Shown here one piece after another: positions 1 through 10,610 of a stretch of DNA of 64,000 nucleotides; within the stretch, counting starts at the first letter, position 1, and every line of letters starts with the position of its first letter. Under the pieces are notes generated by a model that saw only the letters and a program-made list of their open reading frames with translations, had not been told where the DNA came from and searched no databases. This stretch comes from Tetracentron sinense (Eukaryota > Streptophyta > Magnoliopsida > Trochodendrales > Trochodendraceae), in contig CM026570.1 in assembly GCA_015143295.1 (NCBI GenBank), forward strand, positions 26,605,250 through 26,669,249, in the 5' to 3' direction. The position numbers were made by a program, and so were the translations under genes.

Positions 1-233
1 AGGGTATTTTATACCAATTCTTTTACACACTTAGAATATCTTTATACTCTCTCTTTGAGACTCAAAACATGTACCTAAAATCCTCACTTAACTCACCACA
101 CTAACTAGAAAAAAATGGACCATCCTACCAAGAACAAAATGTAAAGGCCTTATTAAGCCTTTACACACACCACACAAGGGAATTATCCACACACTATTCA
201 TAGTATAGTGAACTCGAATTTTGGGGTTCTACA
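1..233 (-). mobile_element. End of a chromovirus-like (Tekay-type) LTR, fossil
   Basis: This stretch matches, with many substitutions, the right end of the solo LTR at 41882-44814. Both contain the run of AACTCACCA-like, AAGCCTTTACACA and CACTATTCATAG motifs and end in GGGG(T/C)TCTACA. The satellite begins directly after the terminal ACA. By analogy with the solo LTR, whose TATA-like box reads on the minus strand, the LTR starts here and continues leftwards out of the window. No coding sequence is visible. It is an old fragment: similarity to the other copy is clear but far from identical. Confidence 0.6.
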
Positions 234-3200
234 CGCATGAAATCCAAAGCGGGGTTGGATTTCAATGTCATTTCTATTAACACGAGTATTTCGACCCTGC
301 CAAAATGTGGGAATTCGTTTCGATGGAATCCGAAGTCGTTTGCCTGATTTGGGGTTCGAGAGGCCCGAAATCCATACTTAGAAAGTATACCTCGGCCTAG
401 ACCTACAAACGCGCACCAAATCCAAACCGAGGGTCGGATTTCGATGTCGTTTCTGTTCACGCGTGCATTTCATCCCAGCCAAAGTGTGGTAATTCGTTTC
501 AATGGAATCCGAGGTCGTTTGCCCGATTTGGGCACCAAGAGGGCCGAAATCCATACTTAGAAAGTAAGTATACATCGGCCTAAACATTCAAACGCGCACG
601 AAATCCAAACCGTGGGTCAAATTTTGATCTCGTTTCTTGTAACACTTATAATTCAACTGAACCTAAGTGTAGGAATTCGTTTCGATGGAATCGGAGGTCG
701 TTTCACTTATTTGGGCTCTGAGAGGCCTGAAATCCATACTTAGAAAGTATACTTCAACTTAAACCTATAACACACACCAATTCCAAACCGGGGGTCGGGT
801 TTCGAAGTTGTTTCTATTAACGCCTGTATTTGGACCCAGCCCTGTGGGAATTCTCTTCGATAGAATCCGAGCTCGTTTCCCTGTTTTGAATATCGAGAGG
901 CCCGGAATCCATACTTAGAAAGTATAATTCTACCAAAACCTACAAATCTGCACCAAATCCAAACCGGTGGTCGGATTTTGATGTCGTTTCTTCTAACATG
1001 TGTATTTCGACCCAACCTATGTGTGGAAATTCGTTTCAATGGAATCCGAGGTCATTTTCCTGATTTGGGCTCCGAGAGACCCGAAATCCATACTTAGGAA
1101 GTATTATTCGGCCCAACCCTACAAACGTACACCAACTCCAAACCGGGGGTTGGATTTTTATGTCATTTCTTCGTACTCATGTATTTTGATGTGTGGAAAT
1201 TCGTTTCGATGGAATCCGAGGTCGTTTTCCCGAATTGGGGTCCGATAGGCCCGAAATCCATACTTAGAAATTATACTTCGGCCTAGACCTACAAACGCGG
1301 ACGAAATCGCAACCAGGGGTCAGATTTTAATGTGGTTTCTATTAACGCGTGTACTTTGACCCAGCCAAAGTGTGGGAATTCGTTTCGATGGAATCAGACG
1401 TCGTTTGCCCGACTTGGGCAACGAGAGGCTCAAAATCCATACTCAGAAAGTATACTTTCGCCTAAACATACAAACGCACACCAAATCCTCAACCGAGGGT
1501 CGGATTTTGATGGTTTTTCTTCTAACGCGTATATTCCAACCCAGCCAAAGTGTGGGAATTTGTTTCAAGGGAATCCGAACTCGTTTACCCAATATGAGCA
1601 TCGAGAGGCCCGGAATCCATACTTAGAAAGGTATACTTTGACAAAAACCTACAAAAGTGCACCGAATCCAAACCAGGGGTCGGATTTTGATGTTGTTTTT
1701 TCTAACGCGTGTATTTTGACCCAACATATGTGAGGAAATTCGTTTTGATGGAATCCGAGGACGTTTGCCTGGTTTGGGCTCCGAGAGGCCCAAAATCCAT
1801 ACTTAGAAAGTATACACTAGCTTAAACCTACAAACGCGCACCAAATCCAAATCGGGGGTCTGATTTCAATGTCGTTCTTCAAACGCGTGTATTTCGACCC
1901 AACCTATGTATGTAAATTCATTTCGATGAAAACCGAGGTCGTTTCCCCGATTCGGGCACCGAGAGGCCCGAAATCCACACTTAGAAAGTATACTTCAGCC
2001 CAACCCTACAAATGCGCACCAAATCCAAAATGGGGGTCAGATTTTGAAGTCGTTTCTTCTAACTCATGTATTTTGACCCAACCTATGTGTTGAAATTTTT
2101 TTAGATGGAATCCAAGGTCGTTTCCCTGATTTGGGGTTCGAGAGGCCCGAAATCCATACTTAGAAAGTATACTTCGGCCTAGACCTACAAACGCGCACCA
2201 ATTCCAAACCGAGGGTCGGATTTCGATGTTGTTTCTGTTAACGGGTGTATTTCTTCCCAGCCAAAGTGTGGGAATTCGTTTCAATGGAATCTGAGGTCGT
2301 TTGCCCGATTTGGGCAACGAGAGGCCTAGAATCCTTAGTTAGAAAGTATACTTCGGCCTAAACATAGAAATGCACACCAAATCCTTAACCGGGGGTCGAA
2401 TTTCGATGTCGTTTCTTCTAACACGTGTATTCTGACCTAGCCAAAGTGTGGGGAGTTATTTCGATGGAATCCGAGCTCGTTTACCCGATTTGAGCATCGA
2501 GAGGCCCGAAATCCATACTTTGAAAGTATACTTCGACCAAAACCTACAAATGTGCACCAAATCCAAATCGGGGGTCAGATTTTGATGTTGTTTCAACTAA
2601 CACGTGTATTTCCACCCCACATATGTGTGGAAATTCGTTTTGATGGAATCCGAGGTCGTTTGTCTTATTTGGGCTCCGAGAGGCCCAAAATCCATACTTA
2701 GAAAGTATATATCGGCTAAAACCTACAAACACGCACCAAATCGAAAGCGGGGGTTGGATTTTGATGTCGTTTCTTCTAACACGTATAATTCGACTGAACC
2801 TAAGTCTGGGAAGTCGTTTCGATGGAATTCGAGGTCGTTTCCTTGAATTGGGCTCCGAGAGGCCTGAAATCCATACTTAGAAAGTATACTTCAGCTTAAA
2901 CCTATGACACGCACCAAATCCAAATCGGGGGTCGAATTTCGAAGTTGTTTCTATTAACGTGTGTACCGAAGACCCAGCCAAAGTGTGAGAATTTTTTTCG
3001 ATGGAATCCGAGCTCGTTTACCCGATTTGAATATCAAGAGGCCCGACATCCATACTTAGAATGTTTACTTCGACCAAAACCTACAAATCCGCACCGAATC
3101 CAAACCGGGGGTCGGATTTTTATGTCATTTCTTCTAACACGTGTATTTCGACCCAACCTATGTCTTGAAATTCATTTCGATTGGGCTCCGAGAGGCCCGT

Positions 3201-3994
3201 AATCCATACTTAGAAAGTATTTTTCGGCCCAACCCTACAAACTTACACCAAATCCAAAGGGGGGGTCGGATTTTGATGTCGTTTCTTCTAACTCATGTAT
3301 TTTGACCCAATCTATGTGTGGAAATTCTTTTCGATGGAATCCGAGGTCCTTTGCCCGAATTAGGGTCCGAGAGGCCCGAATCCATACTTAGAAAGTATAC
3401 TTCAGCCTAAACCTACAAACCCACACCAAATCCCAACCGGGGGTCGGATTTCAATTTCATTTCTATAAACGCGTGTATTTCGACCCAACCACAGTTTGGG
3501 AATTCGTTTCGATGGAATCAGACGTCGTTTGCCCGATTTGGGCAACGAGAGGCCCGAAATTCATACTTAGAAAGTATACTTCGGCCTAAACATACAAACG
3601 CACACCAAATTCTAATTGGGGGTTGGATTTTAATGTCTTTTCTTCTAACACGTGTATTCCAACCCAGCCAAAATGTGGGACTTTGTTTCGAGGGAATCCG
3701 AGCTCGTTTACCCGATTTGAGCATCGAGAGGCCCAGAATGCATACTTAGAATATATACTTTGACCAAAACCTACAAATGCGCACCGAATCCAAACCGGGG
3801 GTCGGATTTTGATGTTGTTTCTTCCAACGCGTGTATTTCGACTCAACATATGTGATTCTGCCTAAACATACAGCCGCACACCAAATCCTTAAACGGGGGT
3901 CGAATTTCGATGTTGTTTCTTTTCACGCGTGTATTTTGACCCAACATATGTGTGGAGATTCATTTTGATGGAATCCGAGGTCGTTTGCCTGTTT
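234..3994 (+). repeat. Satellite array block I, ~179-bp monomers with a 5-monomer higher-order repeat
   Basis: About 21 head-to-tail monomers of 178-180 bp. Landmarks recurring once per monomer are CCATACTTAGAAAGTATACTT, a CAAATCCAAACCGGGGGTCGG-like segment, GGAATTCGTTTCGATGGAA and GTCGTTTGCCCGATTTGGG. Monomers fall into subtypes by the linker before GAGAGGCC: A (GGGCAACGAG), B (GAGCATCGAG), C (GGGCTCCGAG), D (marked by CCCAACCCTAC) and E (GGGGTCCGAG or GGGGTTCGAG). E-A-B-C-D runs from ~1239 to ~2132 and E-A-B-C starts again at ~2133, so equivalent monomers lie 893-894 bp apart. One monomer near 3180 is about 26 bp short. Open frames across the array arise because the period is close to a multiple of three; they have no domain and are not genes. 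Confidence 0.92.
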
Positions 3995-4021
3995 TTTTTT
4001 TTTTTTTTTGGAGGGCAAGCT

Positions 4022-4038
4022 GGGGTTAGGCGGACCCC
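4022..4038 (-). promoter_or_regulatory. L1-A 3'-terminal stem-loop
   Basis: On the minus strand the last conserved bases before the pyrimidine-rich stretch and poly(A) tail can fold into a GGGGT/ACCCC stem with a 7-nt loop (GGGGTCCGCCTAACCCC). The same element lies at the same place in L1-B (18296-18312) and L1-C (50147-50163). It is probably the RNA feature recognised by the L1 reverse transcriptase at priming; that role is inferred from its conservation and position. Confidence 0.6.
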
Positions 4039-4064
4039 GACCAGATAAAATAAATAGGCGAAAA

Positions 4065-7000
4065 TTACAATCTAAGGAATTTGCAACCCGATCTGTCCTT
4101 AAACAAAAGGGAGGACAGATCAGGGGGAAAATCCCTTGGAAGGAGAATAATAGAACAATTTAGATTACAAAATTTCGCTAAGAAGTCTGCTCCTGCATTA
4201 CTTTCCCTCCAGATGTGATGAACGGAATGAGAGTTAAATCTGGACAGCTTTTGAATGCATCTAGTGACTAAATTTTGAAGATACCATGGTGGATCGCTAG
4301 TAGACTGAAGGTAGTGAGTAGCCTGTAATGAATCTGAGTCGATGGAGATGTGCTGGATATCGTGGGTGAGCGCTAGATCAATACCTCTTTCTATCGCCAT
4401 GATTTCCAACTTTAAGATGTCTGTTTCTGCCACACCTGCCGCGAAAGCTAGAAGCGGATATCCATTGCAATCTCGAATAAGACCTCCGAAGCCCGCTGCT
4501 CCATTTCGAATGGAACCATCACTATTGAGAACCCAATGATTCGGAGGGGGCGGAGACCACTTGCACCAGATTTCAGATTTTCTGTGGAGCTTCGAGTTTA
4601 TCTGCCATGAAAGGAGGAATTCCCTATTTGAAGCAGAGTCTTCCACTAGCACATTTAAGGCCTCAGTCTTAAGCCTGGTGTTAGCGGTAATTAGGCCAAT
4701 TAGAGAGTCCACCGGCTTGAATGAATTAGAAAAAATGCGGTTATTTCGTTCACTCCAAATGCGATATATAGTAGCACTGAAAGCAATTCTCTTGACGTTT
4801 TGAATAAGTTGCAAACCATGAAATTCTTTGGCGGCCCATTCCACTTCAAGATTCCAAGGACGAATCTGCCTGGAAGAGTAACGACAGAGGCTAAGAATTG
4901 ATCTCCATATTTGGGATGTGAATTGACATTCAAAAAACAAATGTTGGAGACTCTCAGAGGAAGTCCAACAGAAAATGCATCGGGAGTGAGTGATGATATT
5001 TAGGGAGAGAAGGCGATCCTGAGTTTGAAGTTTGTTGGACACGGCTAGCCACAAAATAAAAGAATGTCTTGGAATGTATTGGCCCGACCACGCCAGACTC
5101 CACCAAGACATAAGAGGATTGCGCACTCTGATGCCATCCCAGGCAGATTTGAGGGAGTATTGACCTTTGGGGTTGGGCTTCCAAATTACTCGATCAGAAG
5201 GTAAGGAAGCATTGATATCCACCAGTTGAAGTTCATTCCAAACTGATAACAGATCTGCAGAAATCGCTGGGGGAGGATTCCAGGTAAAATCGGATATAAT
5301 AGATCCCACCAAAGCATCGCGCGGAAGACTTGAGTCGTATTGTAGTCGATCTCCAAATTGCTCAGATAAAATGCCCATTGGATGCCACGGATCATGCCAG
5401 AGAGAGGTCTTGGATCCATCAGTTATGGAATGAGTGATTAAGTTTTTTGCAACTTCGCGAGATTGAAGAATCTTCCGCCAACTCCAAGAGCAATCTGTGG
5501 GAATTGTCATAGTCCAGAAGAATTTGTTGCGAATGGGTTTCTTGGAGCACCATCTTACCCATAGATTGTCCGAATGAGATGCTATTGCCCAAACTTGTCG
5601 CAAAATACCAGATTTATTCCAGTCTGAAAGCTTACGAAGGCCTAGTCCTCCTTCTTGTTTTGGGCAGCAAACAGATGACCAAGCTATGGGGTGAATTTTG
5701 TTTCGGAGATCACTGCTAGACCATAGGAAGCGGCAACATATTTGTTCTATTTGCTTGGAGATTGATTTGGGAAGGATAAGAAGTTTGGTCCAGTAAATAT
5801 GCAAACTATTCAGGACTGATTTGATAAGTTCCACCCGACCAGCATAAGATAAGAAGATAGCCTTCCAGTTTTGAACTTTGCTGAGAATTCGATCAAGCAA
5901 TGGTTGACAAGCAGATGCAGAGAGGTGTCCGGAAATTAGAGGCATTCCCAAGATTTTTGACAGGCAGACTTCCTATTCTGAAATGCAAGAGGCGCTTGAA
6001 AGCTGATTGAACCGATAGAGCTGTCCCGGCAAAAAACATTTGGCTCTTTTGTGGATTTGGTCGAAGCCCTGATATAGAGGAGAAATTTGTGAGGACTCTG
6101 CCAAGTTCAGTGGCTGATTGTTGGTCTGCTTTGAGAAAAACAAATAAATCGTCGGCAAAACTAATGTGGGAGATGAGAGGATTATCACACCTCGGATGCA
6201 ATGAAATGTGACCCAAGCCAACCGCATGGTTGAGAAGAGAAGAGAATCCCTCCATAGCAATCACAAACAGAAAGGGGGAGAGAGGGTCACCCTGTTGCAA
6301 ACCACGTGAGCTGCTGAAATAACCTTGTGGAGAGCCATTTATAACAACTGAAAAGCGGGGCGAAGTGAAGCAAGGAATCAACCATTGGATAAAGCTTTCT
6401 GGAAATCTCATCTTCCGCAATATTAAGATCAGATAGTCCCATCTAACCGTATCAAAGGCCTTCATGAGGTCGATCTTGATGGCACATCGAGGAGAACCTT
6501 TGTCCCGATGATAATTCCTGACAAGCTCATGAGTTAAGAGGATACTGTCGGCAATATTTCTCCCTTTTGATAAAAGCAAATTGACTTTCACTAATAAGAC
6601 GAGGTAGAACAAGCTTGAGACGAGATGCTAAGATCTTGGAAATGCATTTGTAGATGGTGTTACAGAGAGAGATAGGGCGATAATCAGAGAAGGAGTTTGG
6701 TCTAGCCACTTTGGGAATTAAAGAGATGAGAGTGGAGTTCATCTCTGTAAGCAACTTAGAGGATCTGAAAAAATTCTGAACTGCCCTAACAACATCTCTT
6801 TCAACAATATCCCAGCAGCTCTTGAAAAAATGGGCATTGAATCCATCAGGCCCAGGGGATTTCTCATCGTGGCAGTCAAAAAAGGCTCATTTGATCTCTG
6901 CGGGTGTGATGGGAGCCGTTAGCAAAGAATGGTCTAGTGGGTCGACAGTGCGAAAGCTGGGTATGTCCTCAGGGCCAATAACATCTTCATCATGAGGTCT

Positions 7001-8233
7001 GGATAACAGTCTTTCGAAAAAGTTCACCCCAGCTGAACTGATTTCTTCCTCTTGAGTTAGAGTGACTTCACCAACAATAATAGAAGAGATACGGTTGAAT
7101 CCACGACGAGAGGCAAGGCTGTTGTGGAAGAATTTGGAGTTGTTATCTCCCAATGAGAGCCATAGAAGTCTGGATTTTTGTCTGAGTGCAGCTTCCTCCG
7201 ATCGAGCTAAGAAACAATAATCACGGAGAAGAAGTTTTTCAGCAGCAACAAGAGTTTCATCGCGAGGATTGGAATGGAGTTGTTGTTGAGCCTGATCCAG
7301 TAAAAGTTTGGCTTGGATCATTCGAGAGTTGATTTGACTGAAAGCGGCTTTGCTCCATCCCCGCAAACGAAATTTGAGGGCTTTGAGTTTCTGGACAAGT
7401 TGAAACATTGGGTTACCCTCGAATTGCATCTGCCAAACCTTCGCTACAATACTTTTGAAATCTGAATGCTCAGTCCAGAAGTTGAAAATTTTGAAAGGCC
7501 TGTGTCCCCTAGGAATAGGGGAGGAGAGTGATACAATCATTGGAGAGTGATCAGAAATCCCAGGAGTTAAAAAATCCGCCTCTGAGCCAATAAATCGAGT
7601 ACACCAACAGATGTTGATGAGCACTCTATCAAGCTTGCATTGAATACGGCGGGTGCCTGACTTTAAGGAGTTACTCCAGGTGCAGAAAAGACCTTTACTC
7701 TTTATATCAAACATGCCCAGTTGGTGAAGACATTCATTGAATTCTCGAGAATTGCGTGGTTGATATGGGGCTCCACCAATTTTTTCACATTGAAACCGAA
7801 TGACATTGAAGTCACCAAGCATTACCCATGGTTCCATAGGGCAAGCTAAAGAAACTAGGTCGAGCCATAAAGATCTGCGTTCAGTCTCACTGTTAGAAGC
7901 ATAAATGAATGAAGAGAGGAAGGTATTAGCAGAGTTGCAGGTTGATACTCTACAGTGGACGAGCTGATCTGTGACTTTGAGGAGTTGGACCTGGAAAAAG
8001 GATGGGTCCCATAGCACCCAGATCCTACCAAGAGTGGAGTGACTGTAGTTCTCAACAAAATCCCATCCTCTGGCAATGCATTTGAAGGTCCTCAGCGCAT
8101 TAGCTTGACGAACTCTCGTTTCCAGAATCACAATCATGGATAGTTTTTGAGTAGCAATAATCTTCCTGATTTCCGCTTGCTTTAAAGGGTCATTAAGACC
8201 ACGGATATTCCAAGCAGCGATCTTATTCATCAA
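4065..8233 (-). pseudogene. L1-A ORF2: endonuclease-reverse transcriptase-RNase H, broken
   Basis: ORF2 of a plant L1, the enzyme that nicks DNA and copies the L1 RNA into the cut. It starts at ATG 8231-8233 (MMNKIAAWNIRGLN), 10 nt after the ORF1 stop. The endonuclease motifs WNIRGLN, LETRV, GDFNV and SDHSP are in 8233-7500. A TGA at 6887-6889 follows PAEIK, just before SPGPDGF; CGA to TGA is the likeliest change. Reverse transcriptase lies at ~6840-5900 (AFIK, KIDLMKAFDTVRW, GLQQGDPLSPFLF, FADDLFVF). Frame changes occur near 6530-6610 and near 5890-5990. From ~5950 to 4065 the frame is open: the connection region, a zinc-finger-like CIFCW...HLFFEC motif, and an RNase H domain (LNSDGSIRNG, LEIMAIERG, IDSDSLQA, ESNAGADFLAKF). 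The RNase H is the extra domain typical of many plant L1s. Not functional as read. Confidence 0.93.
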
Positions 8234-8243
8234 TCAATGAAAG

Positions 8244-10534
8244 TTAAAGAGCTGGGCCCCCAACAGGGGCAGAGTTACTAGGGGATTCACTAGCCTGAGG
8301 AAACCGCTTCTTGTGGCTACGCCTCGAGCGAATAGGGGAGTCAGAGCCCAGTTCTCCATCGATAGCAGTAAGGGCATCAAACCGATTTGGGCTAAACAAT
8401 GTGCCTTCATCTGGGGGATCAGGAGATTGAGGGCCAAGATAGGCATTAGGCAGGGAATTAAAATTGGGATCAGAGATGAATTTTGGTTGCTCAGGGCTCA
8501 AGGAGTTCAGTAGAGCCAAATCTTCCTCATGAGCTAGGTTATCCTTTAATGCCCAGTCAATAAGAGGATTTCGGTTGAGAGCTTCATTTCGGGCTTTGAT
8601 TGAGGCAAACTGTCGAACAGGTGATGGCCTATATGAAGCAAACCCAACTTCAACTGGAGATTCATCGTCTTCCCCAGCGCTATCCTCTGCAACAGAGTGG
8701 TCGATAATATTCTCTAATCGTCCTGCGTCTAGAGGGTGCTCAGTTGTTGTGACGCCGTCATCGTTTCCAAGCTCCAGGGAAGCGTCTATCCGAACATCGC
8801 TGAAACCCTCCGAAGATGGTCTGTCACCGGGAGTTGTGGCAACTTCGCTAGTCCCAAGCAGGGGATTTGAAGAGGAACAAGGATTAGCGGTTTTTGGGAC
8901 ATAGATCTGTTTAGTGGAGCAATGAGAGTCCAGGTGACCAAATGACCAACACTTAGAGCATTTGAAGGGCTTCCAGTCATACTCGACTCTTTGTTGAATG
9001 AGAGAGCCATTAGGCATCAATACGTCGATGAGATCGGGGAGATCATCTCGAGCAGAAATTTCTACACAAATTCTGGCATATGACAGCCTCTCTTTCCCAG
9101 CAGTTATTTTGTCAGAGTACAATGGGGTTCCAATAACGCTTGCAAGCCTGCTGAGCGAAGATTCACCCCAAAGATGAAGTTGAAGGCCTGGTAATTTGAT
9201 CCAAAGAGGAAGGGAGGAGACTAAAGGCTTCTCCAGCTTTGAAGAAGGGCACCATGGTCGGAGCACCAAGGGTTTTTTATCAAAGAACCAGGGTCCAGCC
9301 TCAAGAATTCGAATTTTGTCCTCTTCGCAGCTGAAATCGAACACAAAAAGCCCATTAGCAAGACCTAAAACTTCCAGGTGCCCTTTAGGTAAGGCTGTCA
9401 AAAAAGCCCATATAGAAGGGTACCCGGCCCGGCCCGGCCCTACCCCAGGCCTTGGGCCGGGCAGGGCCAAAAAATTGGAAGCCCTTGTTCTCTAGGGCTG
9501 GGCTAGGGCTCCCCTTGTCCGGCCCTTCCCGGCCCGGCCCGGCCCTACTTTATCTTAAGATAAATATTTTTTAATAATTTTACTAATATGCTCCCTTTAA
9601 CCTTTCATTTACGTTATGAAAGTAGGGCTATGTTTGTAATTGCGCCAACTAAAGACCTTATAAAAACCAACCTAACACAGACCAAACCCTAACTTGTATT
9701 CACATTCTAAGACTTTGCCTATTCATTCTTCAACTTCAATCGCATAGGCCACATACCACTTCGGCTCTTCATTGATCATCTCTCTCTCTCTCTCATATCT
9801 TACTCTCTACTTTCAGTTTTATATTTAAACATATTTTCAATTTTGTTCTATATAGTTTTATTATTCTACTTGCTTACCTATACTATGTTTTGGTTTATTA
9901 TGCATGACTGTCACTGATAAGGAAATTTTTTTTTTTAACTCTGTCATTGCTCTTTTTGTTGCAACGTTGATCCCAAACCCGAATAAAAGAGGAGGGTATC
10001 CATTTCCATGTAAGGTTGACAGTCGGTGTAGTAAAAAAAAATTTATTATCTTAGATGAAAAAAAAAAAATTCCGCTCTTTCTTCCGGCCCTTTGGTCGGC
10101 CCGGCTTGGCCCCGGCCCTTGAGGGGTCGGGCTAGGGTCCAATCAACCCCGGCCCTTGAAGGGCTAGGGCCAGGCTAGGGCTCTACTCTTATAAGGAAGG
10201 GTAGGGCTAGGGTTGACCCCGGCCCTACCCCAACCCGGCCCTTTGACACCCCTACCTTTAGGTGCCCAGATCCTTTGCACGAATCGCTATAAACTGTTGA
10301 AATAAGGCTTGGATCCCAAAACAAAGCCGATTAGGGCATTGGACCATCGGTCAACCCCCTCTTCTAATCTTCCGCGAGGAGACATGCAGTTTTTTTTCCT
10401 TTAACAAGATCGGGAGGGATGAAACGAAGTGAAGGTTCAGAGGAAGTGGTCTTGGTGGATTCAAAAAGAGTAGACCAGGGTTTTGGACTAGAGGGTGGAG
10501 GGGGGTCTGCTGGCACAGAGCCAGCAGACGCCAT
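8244..10534 (-). pseudogene. L1-A ORF1 (DUF4283-type, CCHC zinc knuckle), split by a hAT-like element
   Basis: ORF1 of L1 encodes the RNA-binding particle protein. The start is ATG at 10532-10534 (MASAGSVPADPPPPSS). A frame change lies between it and the region reading WSNALIGFVLGSKP, close to an 8-T run at 10390-10397 on the plus strand, and a TAG at 10287-10289 sits where a glutamine codon is likely. The hAT-like element interrupts the frame after IWAPKG. Downstream, 9389-8244 stays open: DUF4283-like core (GLANGLFVFDFSCEEDK, GPWFFDKKPLVLRPW), basic VEYDWKPFKC and CCHC knuckle CSKCWSFGHLDSHC, then an acidic, proline-rich tail ending in RFDAL and a basic RSRRSHKKR patch. A 408-residue open frame begins at 9470 inside the hAT element, so its first 27 residues are foreign. 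Confidence 0.88.
9390..10254. mobile_element. Non-autonomous hAT-like DNA transposon inside L1-A ORF1
   Basis: An 865-bp element with imperfect terminal inverted repeats, TAAGGCTGTCAAAA at the left and TTTGACACCCCTA at the right (the reverse complement starts TAGGGGTGTCAAA), flanked by a perfect 8-bp duplication CCTTTAGG (9382-9389 and 10255-10262). TIRs of this form and an 8-bp duplication are hallmarks of the hAT superfamily. Both subterminal regions (about 9420-9545 and 10085-10245) are strikingly GC-rich arrays of GGCCCGGCCC words in inverted orientation, while the middle is AT-rich. The middle holds a TATA-like TTATAAAAACC (~9659) followed by a pyrimidine-rich (CT)n leader near 9780, as if it derives from the promoter end of an autonomous parent. 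No transposase is encoded. It is younger than L1-A. Confidence 0.88.
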
Positions 10535-10610
10535 GGTCGAGGAGGCCTCTTTGAACAGCTATTTAGAAATTAGGAGAGAACCAGAGCAAGGTTAGGATGG
10601 AAGGTTCAAG

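Larger units (their letters stand above)
3995..10610 (-). mobile_element. L1-A: near full-length plant L1 LINE inserted in the satellite
   Basis: A minus-strand L1 with ORF1, ORF2, a 3' stem-loop and a poly(A) tail (a T run from 3995 on the plus strand). It is flanked by an 8-bp target-site duplication GCCTGTTT at 3987-3994 and 10611-10618; removing the element restores a continuous satellite monomer. Without the nested hAT-like element and its duplication it is about 5.7 kb, the normal size for the family, and the 5' UTR before the ORF1 start is about 76 bp. Both ORFs are broken: a stop and two frameshifts in ORF2; a frameshift, a stop and the hAT insertion in ORF1. It is the most decayed of the three L1s by number of lesions. 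Confidence 0.93.

Noticed and set aside
234-3994. Direct repeats at regular spacing as a CRISPR-like array
   Set aside because: The whole 179-bp unit repeats; there are no unique spacers, and the genome is clearly plant.
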